From JBGMEA01 sp963674555 (GTDB taxonomy: Bacteria > Bacillota > Clostridia > Eubacteriales > Anaerofustaceae), in the NCBI GenBank assembly GCA_963674555.1, contig OY771429.1, positions 434,001 to 498,000 on the forward strand: DNA of 64,000 nt. Reading direction: 5' to 3'. The stretch's first letter is position 1. Every line of letters starts with the position of its first letter. The notes under the pieces are model-generated. The model made no database searches, was not told the origin of the DNA, and was given only the letters and a program-made list of their open reading frames with translations. Position numbers and translations under genes: made by a program. Positions 24,670 to 34,205 of this stretch are shown in pieces.

Positions 24670-25965
24670 CTATCGGAACATTTCGTCCTGTTCTTTTCTT
24701 AATTGATATACTGGTGATGTTTCATCAAATTGCAGATGTGCATAGGTAATAGCTTCACCTTTTTTAATATCTTTTACAACTTTTGTCTTCGGAGTGATGA
24801 TCCCAATCGGAACGCAACCTTCGCTTTTCGCAACTTCGTATCGTTCAAAACTACCGTAAACGCTGTACCCACCTATTCCGTCCAGCAGCTCTCCGGCTGA
24901 AAGATCTTTTTTAGCTATAGTTATCGTTTCGGAATACGGTTTTTCAGGTAACGGAGCTATTGTGGGTTGATTGTACAAAACTGTCTGTGCCACAGTGATC
25001 GGTGTTTCCATACTGCACAAATGATAAGGTCTGTATAAGAGATAGTTTGGACCGTCCCCCACTTTTAAATACTGTATTTGATGATGTAATTGCGGAAGAT
25101 CCGTTGTAACAATAATGAACACACCGGGAGCTACTCCATCTACGTATTCTATCGTATGATAGCTGTTCAATATGCCCCCGTTTTCTTTTAAAGACAACAC
25201 ATCCACAATATTATCTAATGTTGCTTTGGGTCCATGTGCTCCGCGAATGTCAGGTAAAAATCCGGTAGCGTTTGACATACAAGTCATTTCCACCATCGTT
25301 TTTGTTCCATCCTTGAATGATGAAAGCATCCTGGGTGATATACCCCTTGCAACAGCTTCTTCATACACTGTATCCGGATTACATGTAAGATCGACTTTAT
25401 TGTTTTTTCCCTTACCGATAACCAGAGTTTCCAAACCGATCATGTCGGCAAAATCATATAATTCTTTGACCGCTCCGGGTTCATCTCCGGCGGAGCCGGT
25501 GTAAACTGCTCCGGCCTCCTTTGCGTATCTCTGTAGAATATGACCGACAGTTACATCCGTTTCCACATTCAACATAATAATATGCTTACCGTTGTTGATA
25601 GCACCCAATGCTATTAAAACACCTGCATCCGTATTTCCCGTTGCATCTACAACAGCATCTACCAGATCACACTCAGATATAATATCTGAATCCTCACATG
25701 CGGCAAATTTTCCATTTGATATCGCCGTTTCAAGTTCTTTCGCGTTTCGTACGATAACGATATCGTCATCGTGAATGTTTGCTAGCTTATAAGTATCGAT
25801 GGCTTTTTGTAAAGTATGGTCCGCAATTACCGCTGCTCTCATTCCTTTTACCAATGAAAGTTGGCTGACTAATCCTTTACCCATCTGCCCTGCCCCAACA
25901 ATGCCGACTTGAATGACATCGTTGTTTTCACAACGTTGCTTTAACAGTGCATTTATATTGATCAT
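24670..25965 (-). CDS. Homoserine-dehydrogenase-like NAD(P) oxidoreductase with SAF domain
   Basis: A 431-residue enzyme with an N-terminal Rossmann fold (VGIVGAGQMGKGLVSQL, residues 20-36), a catalytic region resembling homoserine dehydrogenase (TGSAGDEPGAVKELYDFADM) and a C-terminal SAF domain from about 345 (TITIAKKDLSAGELLDGIGGYSVYG). Related genes are annotated as NAD(P)H-dependent or SAF-domain oxidoreductases and often lie in sugar-acid loci; here it stands alone, so the substrate cannot be guessed. It is not thrA itself, although thrB-thrC occur elsewhere in the window. Confidence 0.8.
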   Translation of the reverse strand: MININALLKQRCENNDVIQVGIVGAGQMGKGLVSQLSLVKGMRAAVIADHTLQKAIDTYKLANIHDDDIVIVRNAKELETAISNGKFAACEDSDIISECDLVDAVVDATGNTDAGVLIALGAINNGKHIIMLNVETDVTVGHILQRYAKEAGAVYTGSAGDEPGAVKELYDFADMIGLETLVIGKGKNNKVDLTCNPDTVYEEAVARGISPRMLSSFKDGTKTMVEMTCMSNATGFLPDIRGAHGPKATLDNIVDVLSLKENGGILNSYHTIEYVDGVAPGVFIIVTTDLPQLHHQIQYLKVGDGPNYLLYRPYHLCSMETPITVAQTVLYNQPTIAPLPEKPYSETITIAKKDLSAGELLDGIGGYSVYGSFERYEVAKSEGCVPIGIITPKTKVVKDIKKGEAITYAHLQFDETSPVYQLRKEQDEMFR

Positions 25966-26189
25966 GAATGTAAATTCTCCTAGAATTTGAACTGCATTAT
26001 ATATGATTGCATATTGAATAATTTCGTATTTTTATTATTATAAAAGCGAATGGTACTATTTTATAATAATTTATTCTATAAAGCAATTACATTAGAGAAT
26101 TCTAATCTTTTCTATAATACGCTACTGCCGATATTCCAGTTATTGTCTGAATCTGATATAATATGATTTGAAAAATAAAGTGAGGAAAT

Positions 26190-28013
26190 ATGAAAGATAA
26201 AATTGTAAAAGATATTCTTCCGAACGTATTAAAACCTGCAAGATACATCGGCGGCGAATATAATTCAGCTGTAAAGGATCAAGATCCGAACGCGATCAAT
26301 TTTGCATTTGCTTTTCCTGACAGCTACGAAGTCGGCATGTCTCATCTGGGCATGAAAATATTATACAGTTTACTCAATGATCTTGATGGGGTAAATTGTG
26401 AACGCGTATTCGCTCCAATGCCAGATATGGCTTACGAGCTGAAAAAAAATGAACTACCTTTATATGCACTCGAAACATTTACGCCGTTAAATGATTTTGA
26501 TTTTATCGGTTTTTCTTTGCAGTATGAAATGAGTCTGACGAATGTTCTTTATATGTTAGAACTGGCAAATATCGCTTTAACCAGTGAAGAACGAAACGAT
26601 AACGCACCAATTATTATGGCCGGCGGGCCTTGCTGTGTCAATCCGGAACCGTTCTGTGATATTTTTGACATCATCATTATTGGAGAAGCAGAAGAACTTT
26701 TACCTGAACTAATGAGCCTTTATAAAGAAACCAAAACCAAACAAGAATATCTTGAAAAAGCTGCTTTAATTGATGGAGTGTATATTCCGTCTTTTTATGA
26801 AGTGTCATATGATAACGATGAGAACAGAATTAAAAGGACATCACTTCATCCTAATGCAAAGAATATTATCAACCGCAGGATCGTAAGTGATCTTAATAAG
26901 TCATATTACCCGAATAAATTCATTGTACCATTTACAGAACCTGTGCATGATCGAGTTATGGAAGAAGTTATGCGCGGTTGCCCGCGAGGGTGTCGTTTCT
27001 GTCAAGCAGGTTTTATCTATCGCCCTGTCAGACAAAAAAGCATAGAAACCGTTAATGCGCAAACAAGCGCACTTTTAGAATCGACAGGCTACGAACAAGT
27101 TTCTTTTGCATCCCTTAGCACAACGGATTATAAAGGATGCGAAGCGGTGATCCGTTATGTCAACGAAAATTATGCGAACGATAAAGTTTCGGTTTCTTTA
27201 CCTTCTCTCCGGATCGATAAATTCAGCGTTTCGATCGCCAAAGAGATTCAAAAAGTCCGTAAAACAGCATTGACTTTTGCACCTGAAGCCGGGAGTCAAC
27301 GGATGCGCGATGTTATCAATAAGAATATTTCCGAAGAGGATATTTTATCTACATTGGAAGAAGCATTTAAAGAAGGGTTTAGCAAGATAAAATTATATTT
27401 TATGATCGGCTTGCCATATGAAACCGATGAGGATGTAGAAGCTATTTCATTACTGGTTGATAAAATAATCGATTTATACTACGGTTTGAATTTAAAAGGT
27501 AAATTCCCTGCGATTTCAGTAAGTGTCGGATGTTTTGTGCCGAAACCTTTTACACCGTTTCAATTTATGGGACAAAATTCAGCTGAAGAATTTGAAAGAA
27601 AACAAAAAATATTGCAGCGCACATTAAACCGAAAAGTCAAATTCAATTACCACAACGCATCATTATCGATCATAGAAGCAGCTTTTGCTCGCGGAGACAG
27701 AAGACTCAACCAAACCTTGATCAAAGCTTTTCAAAATGGGTGCTATTTTGACTCATGGCCCGATCACTATAACCCGAAAGGTTGGGAAAAAGCTTTTGCG
27801 GATTCCGGCTTGAATTATTATGAACTTGCACAAAAGCATTTTGGCTACGAAGATGTTTTGCCGTGGGATTTTATCGATATCGATGTAGACAAAGACTTCT
27901 TTATACAAGAAGCAAAAAAAAGCAAAGAAGCCGCTACGACTTCGGATTGTTACGAAACTTGCAGCAATTGCGGGATCAGCAATAAATATGGCAGGTGTGA
28001 TTTTGAGATATAG
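26190..28013 (+). CDS. TIGR03960-family B12-binding-domain radical SAM protein
   Basis: A 607-residue protein with an N-terminal cobalamin-binding-like domain (about 1-200, no obvious B12 histidine motif) and a radical SAM core with the cluster cysteines in RGCPRGCRFCQAGF near residue 268. The C-terminus has paired cysteines (CYETCSNCGISNKYG). This family is nearly always followed by a TIGR03936 gene, as here, where the next frame overlaps. Its reaction is unknown. An extended -10 TGaTATAAT lies 28 bases before the start. Confidence 0.9.
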   Translation: MKDKIVKDILPNVLKPARYIGGEYNSAVKDQDPNAINFAFAFPDSYEVGMSHLGMKILYSLLNDLDGVNCERVFAPMPDMAYELKKNELPLYALETFTPLNDFDFIGFSLQYEMSLTNVLYMLELANIALTSEERNDNAPIIMAGGPCCVNPEPFCDIFDIIIIGEAEELLPELMSLYKETKTKQEYLEKAALIDGVYIPSFYEVSYDNDENRIKRTSLHPNAKNIINRRIVSDLNKSYYPNKFIVPFTEPVHDRVMEEVMRGCPRGCRFCQAGFIYRPVRQKSIETVNAQTSALLESTGYEQVSFASLSTTDYKGCEAVIRYVNENYANDKVSVSLPSLRIDKFSVSIAKEIQKVRKTALTFAPEAGSQRMRDVINKNISEEDILSTLEEAFKEGFSKIKLYFMIGLPYETDEDVEAISLLVDKIIDLYYGLNLKGKFPAISVSVGCFVPKPFTPFQFMGQNSAEEFERKQKILQRTLNRKVKFNYHNASLSIIEAAFARGDRRLNQTLIKAFQNGCYFDSWPDHYNPKGWEKAFADSGLNYYELAQKHFGYEDVLPWDFIDIDVDKDFFIQEAKKSKEAATTSDCYETCSNCGISNKYGRCDFEI

Positions 28014-28680
28014 AATATGTTATCAAAAAAACGATGATCTGATTTTTATTTCACATTTAGATCTGCAAAAAATGTTTCAGCGTGCTTTCCGTCGCGCAAA
28101 AATCGACTTAGCGTACTCGGAAGGTTTTAACCCGCATCCTAAAATGAGTTATTCCCCGCCTTTGTCCCTATTTGTCAGTTCTGCGGAAGAATACCTTGAT
28201 GTCTATGTGTCAAGCGGACAAGATACGGAAGAGATAAAAATTCGATTATCAGAAGTTCTACCGGATTCGATAGTTATCAATCATGTCGAGTTACTGGATA
28301 ATAATGCGGATAATCTATCGGATCTTATAGTCTGGGGTGAATATGAAATAATCCTGCACGATGAAGGCTTACCAAAAAGTATCTGTGATGATATTAAACA
28401 TTATTATGAATCGAATGAAGCGATCAATGTGACAAAACGCAACAAGAAAAAAAAGTTGATACAAAAAAACATTAAGCCTAATATAAAATCTTTTGATTGC
28501 GTAAGACAGGATAACAATCTCTATATTAAATGTGAACTATCGCTTCGAAACAATGCAATACTGAATCCAAATTACATCGTCAAAGCGCTGCGTGAAAACC
28601 TTGAGATTTTAAAAGATGCAAAAATTGCATCCATCCGTAAGACAAAAGTGTTGCTAAATAATCAAATTGCAAAGGCATAA
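27988..28680 (+). CDS. TIGR03936-family (DUF2344) radical SAM-associated protein
   Basis: A 230-residue partner of the preceding radical SAM protein, starting within its 3' end. Typical motifs are YRICYQKNDDLIFISHLDL, FQRAFRRAKIDLAYSEGFNPHPKMSY and SPPLSLFVSSAEEY. A start further in (TTG near 28003 with AGGTG upstream) is also possible. Function is unknown but it is co-conserved with TIGR03960. The rng-rplU-rpmA genes that often follow in clostridia are absent here. Confidence 0.85.
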   Translation: MAGVILRYRICYQKNDDLIFISHLDLQKMFQRAFRRAKIDLAYSEGFNPHPKMSYSPPLSLFVSSAEEYLDVYVSSGQDTEEIKIRLSEVLPDSIVINHVELLDNNADNLSDLIVWGEYEIILHDEGLPKSICDDIKHYYESNEAINVTKRNKKKKLIQKNIKPNIKSFDCVRQDNNLYIKCELSLRNNAILNPNYIVKALRENLEILKDAKIASIRKTKVLLNNQIAKA

Positions 28681-28684
28681 AAAA

Positions 28685-28714
28685 TTATACTTTGTCGCTT
28701 AGTTATGGTATAAT
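28685..28714 (+). promoter_or_regulatory. Promoter of efp
   Basis: Extended -10 TGgTATAAT (TATAAT at 28709-28714) with a weak -35 TTATAC 18 bases upstream; leader about 90 bases. Confidence 0.6.
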
Positions 28715-28810
28715 ATTGCAGAAAAGATCCTTCATAAGACATATTATTGATAAATAACTTCGAATCAATTCAGAAATAAGTATAAAACAAATTGTCATAA
28801 GGAGAACTAT

Positions 28811-29368
28811 ATGATTTCAGCTAATGATTTTAAAAAAGGTGTTACGTTTGAAATGGATAACGATATCTATGTCATCGTTGACTTTCAACATGTAAAACCC
28901 GGAAAAGGTAGTGCATTTGTACGCGCAAAAATCAAAAATATCAAGACAGGATCGACAGTCGAAAGAACATTTAACCCAAATGAAAAATTCGAAAAAGCTC
29001 ATATCGATACCAAAGAAATGCAGTATCTGTATAATGATGGTACATTATATTATTTCATGGACACTGAAACCTATGAACAAATACCATTGGATTATGAGAA
29101 AGTCGAAGATGCGGTATTATATATAAAAGAAAACATGAACGCTACGATCAAATTCCACAAAGGCGAAGCATTCAGCGTTGAGCCACCCAATTTTGTAGAA
29201 TTAACGATCACTGAATGCGAACCGGGTGTTAAAGGCGACTCAGCAACCGGAGCGACAAAACCCGCTACCGTGGAAACAGGCGCAGTCGTGACCGTACCTT
29301 TGTTCGTAAATCTTGGTGATAAGATCCGTATTGATACGCGAACGGGAGAATACATGGAAAGAGCTTAG
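28811..29368 (+). CDS. efp: Translation elongation factor P
   Basis: EF-P enters the ribosomal E site and rescues stalling at polyproline. 185 residues, three-barrel layout: KOW-like N-domain MISANDFKKGVTFEMDND, with K32 in KPGKGSAFVR at the tip that is often modified, and the C-terminal signature VGDSATGATKP-like stretch (KGDSATGATKPATVETGAVV). No earP or epmA gene is nearby, so the tip may be unmodified or modified by another route. Monocistronic with a terminator. Confidence 0.96.
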   Translation: MISANDFKKGVTFEMDNDIYVIVDFQHVKPGKGSAFVRAKIKNIKTGSTVERTFNPNEKFEKAHIDTKEMQYLYNDGTLYYFMDTETYEQIPLDYEKVEDAVLYIKENMNATIKFHKGEAFSVEPPNFVELTITECEPGVKGDSATGATKPATVETGAVVTVPLFVNLGDKIRIDTRTGEYMERA

Positions 29369-29382
29369 CTTGCAACCGATTT

Positions 29383-29412
29383 AAAAGACAGTCAATATAC
29401 TGTCTTTTTTTG
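29383..29412 (+). terminator. Terminator of efp
   Basis: AAAAGACAGT / ACTGTCTTTT hairpin with a T run, 15 bases after the stop. Confidence 0.9.
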
Positions 29413-29498
29413 TTTTAATAAATAATTGCGATGCGTGTTTAAACGCTCTATAATAGAGAAAACAGATTAAACACTATTTATAGATACTAAGGAGAAAA

Positions 29499-29699
29499 AT
29501 GAACGGAAATCTTAGATCAGATATACAGATTGGATCCGCAGTGGATATCGTACTCAAAAAAGATCAACGATCGGGCAAATTAACGCGTGGTCATGTAAAA
29601 CGGATCTTGACAAAGAGTTACTCACATCCGCATGGGATCAAAGTCATGTTACATGAAGGTGACCAAGTGGGCAGAGTTAAACACATTATAAAAGAATAA
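29499..29699 (+). CDS. ywbE: YwbE family protein (DUF2196)
   Basis: A 66-residue protein with the YwbE pattern: RSDIQIGSAVDIVLKKDQRSG, then KLTRGHVKRILTKSYSHPHG and HEGDQVGRVKHII. It probably forms a small beta-barrel; function unknown. It lies 23 bases upstream of luxS and is probably cotranscribed with it. Confidence 0.88.
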   Translation: MNGNLRSDIQIGSAVDIVLKKDQRSGKLTRGHVKRILTKSYSHPHGIKVMLHEGDQVGRVKHIIKE

Positions 29700-29722
29700 A
29701 ACAACTTTCAAAGGAGTTCTAA

Positions 29723-30199
29723 ATGGAAAGAATAACGAGTTTCACGATCGACCATACTAAACTGAATGAAGGATTGTACGTTTCACGGACCGATCGGTTT
29801 GGAGATGAGATCTTTACAACTTTTGATCTTCGCATGAAAAGGCCCAACACAAATGATGTTTTATCCACAGGAACTTCGCATGCTATCGAACATCTGGGGG
29901 CTACTTATCTACGCAATGATGTTAATTATAAAGAGAAAATAGTATATTTCGGACCCATGGGTTGCCGAACCGGGTTTTATGCAATATTCCATGGGGCATA
30001 TTCGTCCGAACAAATTGCCGACTTGATCAGAGAACTATTCAGATTTATAGTAAATTTTGAAGGCGCTATCCCCGGAGCCTCGGAAGTAGAATGTGGAAAT
30101 TGTCGCGATATGGATCTGAAAACAGCCAAGAAAGAAGCGCAAAATTATCTTGATGTTTTGGAGCACCTTAATGAATCCAATACGCTATATCCGGAATAA
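29723..30199 (+). CDS. luxS: S-ribosylhomocysteine lyase LuxS
   Basis: LuxS cleaves S-ribosylhomocysteine to homocysteine and the autoinducer-2 precursor DPD, recycling methyl-cycle waste. The 158-residue protein has the metal site HAIEH (H53, H57) with C124 in VECGNC, and the catalytic C81 in PMGCRTGFY. The AAAGGAG ribosome site is strong. No mtnN (Pfs) gene is adjacent, so the preceding step is encoded elsewhere. Confidence 0.96.
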   Translation: MERITSFTIDHTKLNEGLYVSRTDRFGDEIFTTFDLRMKRPNTNDVLSTGTSHAIEHLGATYLRNDVNYKEKIVYFGPMGCRTGFYAIFHGAYSSEQIADLIRELFRFIVNFEGAIPGASEVECGNCRDMDLKTAKKEAQNYLDVLEHLNESNTLYPE

Positions 30200-30208
30200 A
30201 TCCTACGT

Positions 30209-30238
30209 AAAAAAGATGCGTTGAACGCATTTTTTTTT
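30209..30238 (+). terminator. Terminator after luxS
   Basis: ATGCGTT / AACGCAT hairpin with eight or more T. Confidence 0.9.
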
Positions 30239-30363
30239 AGCTACGATAGTAACATGTTTTGAAATTCTTTGCGCTGAAATATCCCAAGATTAACAGCTAT
30301 AAAACATTGTTTTGATAGCAGAATACCGTTATAATGTAAGAAGTTTAAAGTATGAGGCGAAAA

Positions 30364-31098
30364 ATGAACAAAGTTGCATTGATCACTGGCGGAGCAAAAG
30401 GGATCGGTAAAACGACCGCAGCTTTGTTTGCCGCAAACGGATATACGGTAGCTGTTAATTACAATACGAGCAAAAACTCCGCAAACGACTTCGTTGCCTA
30501 TCTAAATGAAAATAACTATAGCGGCATGATCGTAAAAGCTGACGTCTCAGACAGAAAACAAGTTGATTCGATGATTGAAAAAGTGCTCGATAATTACGGA
30601 CGCATCGATATTCTTATCAATAATGCAGGCATTGCACAACAAAAACTCTTTACGGATATCAGTGAGGAAGAATGGGGTCGCATGTTTTCGGTTAACGTAT
30701 ACGGCATCTTCCATACATGCCAAAGTGTTCTGCCAAACATGCTCGCAAGAAAAAGCGGAAAGATCATTAATATATCGTCTGTGTGGGGCATTGTCGGCGC
30801 ATCATGTGAAGTGCATTATTCAGCAGCAAAAGCAGCCGTGATCGGCTTGAGCAAAGCTCTTGCAAAAGAAGTCGGGCCGTCTAATATTTCCGTTAATTGT
30901 GTTGCACCGGGCGTCGTTGATACAGGAATGATCGCTGACTTAAATAAAGATGAAATTCAAGATCTGATCGAACAAACACCTTTGCAAAAATTGGGAACAG
31001 CCGATGATATTGCAGAATTGCTGCTGTATTTAGCATCCGAGAAAGCTGATTTTATAACCGGACAAGTAATCAGTCCAAACGGTGGTTTTGTGATCTGA
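30364..31098 (+). CDS. 3-oxoacyl-ACP reductase-like SDR (FabG-type)
   Basis: A 244-residue short-chain dehydrogenase. It shows the cofactor loop TGGAKGIGKTTAALFA, NNAGIAQ, the catalytic S/Y/K (ISSVWGIVGASCEVHYSAAKAA) and a FabG-like end (ITGQVISPNGGFVI). No other fatty acid synthesis genes are here, so it could be FabG or a related SDR reductase. I start at the ATG 30364, since the upstream ATGAGG carries the GAGG ribosome site. It lies 15 bases before rqcH. Confidence 0.85.
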   Translation: MNKVALITGGAKGIGKTTAALFAANGYTVAVNYNTSKNSANDFVAYLNENNYSGMIVKADVSDRKQVDSMIEKVLDNYGRIDILINNAGIAQQKLFTDISEEEWGRMFSVNVYGIFHTCQSVLPNMLARKSGKIINISSVWGIVGASCEVHYSAAKAAVIGLSKALAKEVGPSNISVNCVAPGVVDTGMIADLNKDEIQDLIEQTPLQKLGTADDIAELLLYLASEKADFITGQVISPNGGFVI

Positions 31099-31113
31099 AA
31101 AATGAGGTGAAAA

Positions 31114-32859
31114 ATGCCATTTGACGGACTGTGCACATATGCAATAACGAAAGAATTACAGCATACACTTGTCGGTAAAAAAATATCTAAAATTTATCAA
31201 CCTGTAAAAGACGAACTCGTTTTATACTTTTCTGATCGTGAAAAAAGTGTTTTGTTACTTTGTGCAAACCCGTCTTTTCCCAGGGTTCACTTGATCGATG
31301 AAAAATATGACTTTCCCGATCATCCACCCACTTTTTGTATGGTACTTAGAAAGTATCTGCTTGGAGGGATCGTAACAGACATCTCTCAAAAAGATTTTGA
31401 TCGAATAATCGAGATTAAAATCGAAACACTCGATCAAGGTGGCGATTTATTGAATTTGACTTTAATCGCGGAAATCATGGGAAAGCATTCAAATATCATT
31501 CTGATCAGCAACACAAACAGCGAAATAATAGATGCCATAAAACACGTTTCCACTTTAAAAAGCTCGGTACGCGAAGTGATGCCGAAAAAGAAATATTCGT
31601 ATCCTCCGAACCAAAAAATAAATCCTTTTGTTTTTGACATCTATGAAACTGCTGAACGTTTGAGTTTTTATCGGGAAAAATCTATGAAAAATGCATTGGT
31701 CAATGTCTTTAGCGGCATCTCCAATCAACTCTCAGCAAGCATATTGATCAATAATCAATTTGATCCATCAGAGACCTTGGACACTGCAACTCAGGAAGAT
31801 ATGCTTTGCATAACAGAGAAAGTACAAGATTTCTTTAAGACGATAGATACAAAAGAAAGTTATATCTACACGGATCCAACAGGAAAATATAAAGATTTCT
31901 CCTATGGATTTTACTCGCTATATAATGGATATGACAGTATGATTTTTCAATCGATCAATAAAACCGCTGAAAAATTTTATTTGTCTAAAAGTGTATCGAA
32001 TCACATTCGTCAAAAATACGAATCTACGATAAAGTTACTAACATTGCTGCTTGCGAAAGAAGAAAATAAATTACTGATCCGTAAAAGCGAACTTGAAAAA
32101 GCGGAAGATTACGAACAATATAATATAAAGGGCAACCTATTGCTTTCAAATATGCATTTATTGAAAAAAGGCATGGATCATATCACAGTTAATAACTTTT
32201 TCGATCCCAACGGTATAGCATTAAAAATCTCCTTACGCACTGATTACGACCCTTCAATGAATGCGCAAATGTATTTTAAAAAATATACGAAAGCCAAAAA
32301 CGCAATCAAGTATTTAACAAAATTGATCAAGGAATCCGAAGAGCAAATATACTATCTATCATCTCAACTGTACTATTTATCGAACGCGCAAAATCAATCG
32401 GATGCAGATGAAATCATTGAAGAATTAACGCAACGAAATATCATAAAGAAAAAGAAAAAAAGAAGCAAACAAACCGTCGAATCACATCCCTATCATTATA
32501 AGACAAATGACGGATTCGATATTTTTATCGGTAAGAACGATAAGCAAAACGATCGACTGACGCTACGATATGCAGGGAAAGAAGATATCTGGTTTCACAC
32601 AAAAGATATCCCGGGAAGCCATGTGATCTTAAAAACCAATCACGGGACCTACAGTGACGAGAGCTTGATGACTGCAGCGAAACTGGCAGCATATTATTCA
32701 AAAGCGCGTTCATCTTCAAACGTTCCCGTGGATTACACTTCGGTCAAATATGTAAAGAAACCTTCCGGATCGCCTTTAGGTAAAGTGATCTATACGGATA
32801 ATAATACGATCTATGTAACACCAAACGAAAATATTTTTTCCGAAATTCGTTCGGTTTAG
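31114..32859 (+). CDS. rqcH: Rqc2/RqcH family ribosome quality-control protein (NFACT)
   Basis: RqcH binds stalled 50S subunits with peptidyl-tRNA and adds C-terminal alanine tails that mark the peptide for degradation. The 581-residue protein starts MPFDGLCTYAITKELQHTLVG, with NFACT-N, central helix-hairpin and coiled-coil regions (about 290-440) and the C-terminal NFACT-R domain (DGFDIFIGKNDKQNDRLT; DIWFHTKDIPGSHVIL). Older annotations call it fibronectin-binding protein. GAGG precedes the ATG. Confidence 0.93.
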   Translation: MPFDGLCTYAITKELQHTLVGKKISKIYQPVKDELVLYFSDREKSVLLLCANPSFPRVHLIDEKYDFPDHPPTFCMVLRKYLLGGIVTDISQKDFDRIIEIKIETLDQGGDLLNLTLIAEIMGKHSNIILISNTNSEIIDAIKHVSTLKSSVREVMPKKKYSYPPNQKINPFVFDIYETAERLSFYREKSMKNALVNVFSGISNQLSASILINNQFDPSETLDTATQEDMLCITEKVQDFFKTIDTKESYIYTDPTGKYKDFSYGFYSLYNGYDSMIFQSINKTAEKFYLSKSVSNHIRQKYESTIKLLTLLLAKEENKLLIRKSELEKAEDYEQYNIKGNLLLSNMHLLKKGMDHITVNNFFDPNGIALKISLRTDYDPSMNAQMYFKKYTKAKNAIKYLTKLIKESEEQIYYLSSQLYYLSNAQNQSDADEIIEELTQRNIIKKKKKRSKQTVESHPYHYKTNDGFDIFIGKNDKQNDRLTLRYAGKEDIWFHTKDIPGSHVILKTNHGTYSDESLMTAAKLAAYYSKARSSSNVPVDYTSVKYVKKPSGSPLGKVIYTDNNTIYVTPNENIFSEIRSV

Positions 32860-32893
32860 ATGATTTGTTTTGGATAAAAACCAAGGACATTGT

Positions 32894-34195
32894 ATGAAAA
32901 AAAGAATCACATCGATAGAACCCGAAACTCTTGCTGAACGATACGAAATACACGAGAACGATATCGTTTTGGCTTTGAACGGAAAAACAGATTTTGATAT
33001 TATTGATTATATGATGGACACGTCCGAAGAAGAATTCGAGCTGACGATCCAAAACGGCGATAATATCAAAACCATCAAAATAATCAATAATTACTTTGAA
33101 CCTTTAGGTATCAGTTTTGAACATCTTACGATTGATCTGCCGAAACGATGTACAAATAATTGTATTTTTTGTTTCATGAAACAAATGCCTAAAGGCCTTC
33201 GGGATACTTTATATTTCCAAGATGACGATTATCGTTTATCTTTTCTGTACGGTAACTATATTACCCTAACGAATGTAACGGATGAAGAATTGGATCGTAT
33301 CATTAAGTATCAATTAAGCCCCATGAATATATCCGTTCATGCTACCGACCCTGATCTGCGGATCGCCCTGACTCGAAATCCGCAAGGGAAAAAGATCATG
33401 ACTCAGCTTGAAAAACTGAAAAGTGGCGGCATTGAATTCAACGTTCAACTGGTATTATGCCCAGGCTATAATGACCGAGAACAACTTGAAAAAACACTTT
33501 CGGATATACTTTCTTTGCTTCCTTCTATAAAAAGCCTTTCTTGTGTACCGGTCGGGCTTACAAAATACAGAGAAAATTTGACTGCATTAACACAATTTGA
33601 TGAAGCGGGAGCAAAAGCAGTAATTACAAGTATTGAAAACTACAGAGAAAAAGCTAAAGCATTAAGTGATACTCATCTATTTTACGCATCAGATGAATTT
33701 TTCATCTTAGCCAAGCAACCCATACCACCTGATGCCTATTATGATGATTACCTGCAGTATGAGAACGGTGTTGGGATCGCTAGAAGTTTTATGGATGAGA
33801 TCGATTTTCAACTTGAAGAAAATGGTCATCCAATTAATACAAAAGATGTTACGATCATCACAGGTGTTTTGGGATATCCTATCTTGATAGAGAAAATCGA
33901 TCAGATCGAAAGAATGCACTCTGCAATAAAAATAAATGCAGTAGCAATCGAGAATCATTTCTTTGGGACATCTGTTACGGCTTCGGGACTTGTGTGTGGG
34001 GCTGATATCATAAAGCAATTACAAAAAACAGATCATGCAAATACGCTCATTATTCCATCAAATATGCTTAAAGACGACGAAGATCTTTTTTTGGATAACG
34101 TGACTGTAGCAGATATAAAACAAGCACTGCATATTGACTGTGTCATAGCCCCGTTTACCGGCGAGGGATTGCTTGATATATTGCGCAAGATTTAA
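32894..34195 (+). CDS. DUF512 domain protein (PDZ-like plus radical-SAM-like)
   Basis: A 433-residue protein with an N-terminal PDZ-like domain (about 1-60), a cysteine cluster CTNNCIFCFMKQMPKGLR typical of DUF512 proteins, a radical-SAM-like core (YITLTNVTDEELDRI; ISVHATDPDLRIAL) and the DUF512 C-terminus. Family function is unknown. I choose the ATG at 32894 with AAGGA upstream over the TTG at 32870. In Firmicutes it commonly precedes der, as here with 10 bases between. Confidence 0.88.
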   Translation: MKKRITSIEPETLAERYEIHENDIVLALNGKTDFDIIDYMMDTSEEEFELTIQNGDNIKTIKIINNYFEPLGISFEHLTIDLPKRCTNNCIFCFMKQMPKGLRDTLYFQDDDYRLSFLYGNYITLTNVTDEELDRIIKYQLSPMNISVHATDPDLRIALTRNPQGKKIMTQLEKLKSGGIEFNVQLVLCPGYNDREQLEKTLSDILSLLPSIKSLSCVPVGLTKYRENLTALTQFDEAGAKAVITSIENYREKAKALSDTHLFYASDEFFILAKQPIPPDAYYDDYLQYENGVGIARSFMDEIDFQLEENGHPINTKDVTIITGVLGYPILIEKIDQIERMHSAIKINAVAIENHFFGTSVTASGLVCGADIIKQLQKTDHANTLIIPSNMLKDDEDLFLDNVTVADIKQALHIDCVIAPFTGEGLLDILRKI

Positions 34196-34205
34196 GGAGT
34201 AAATC

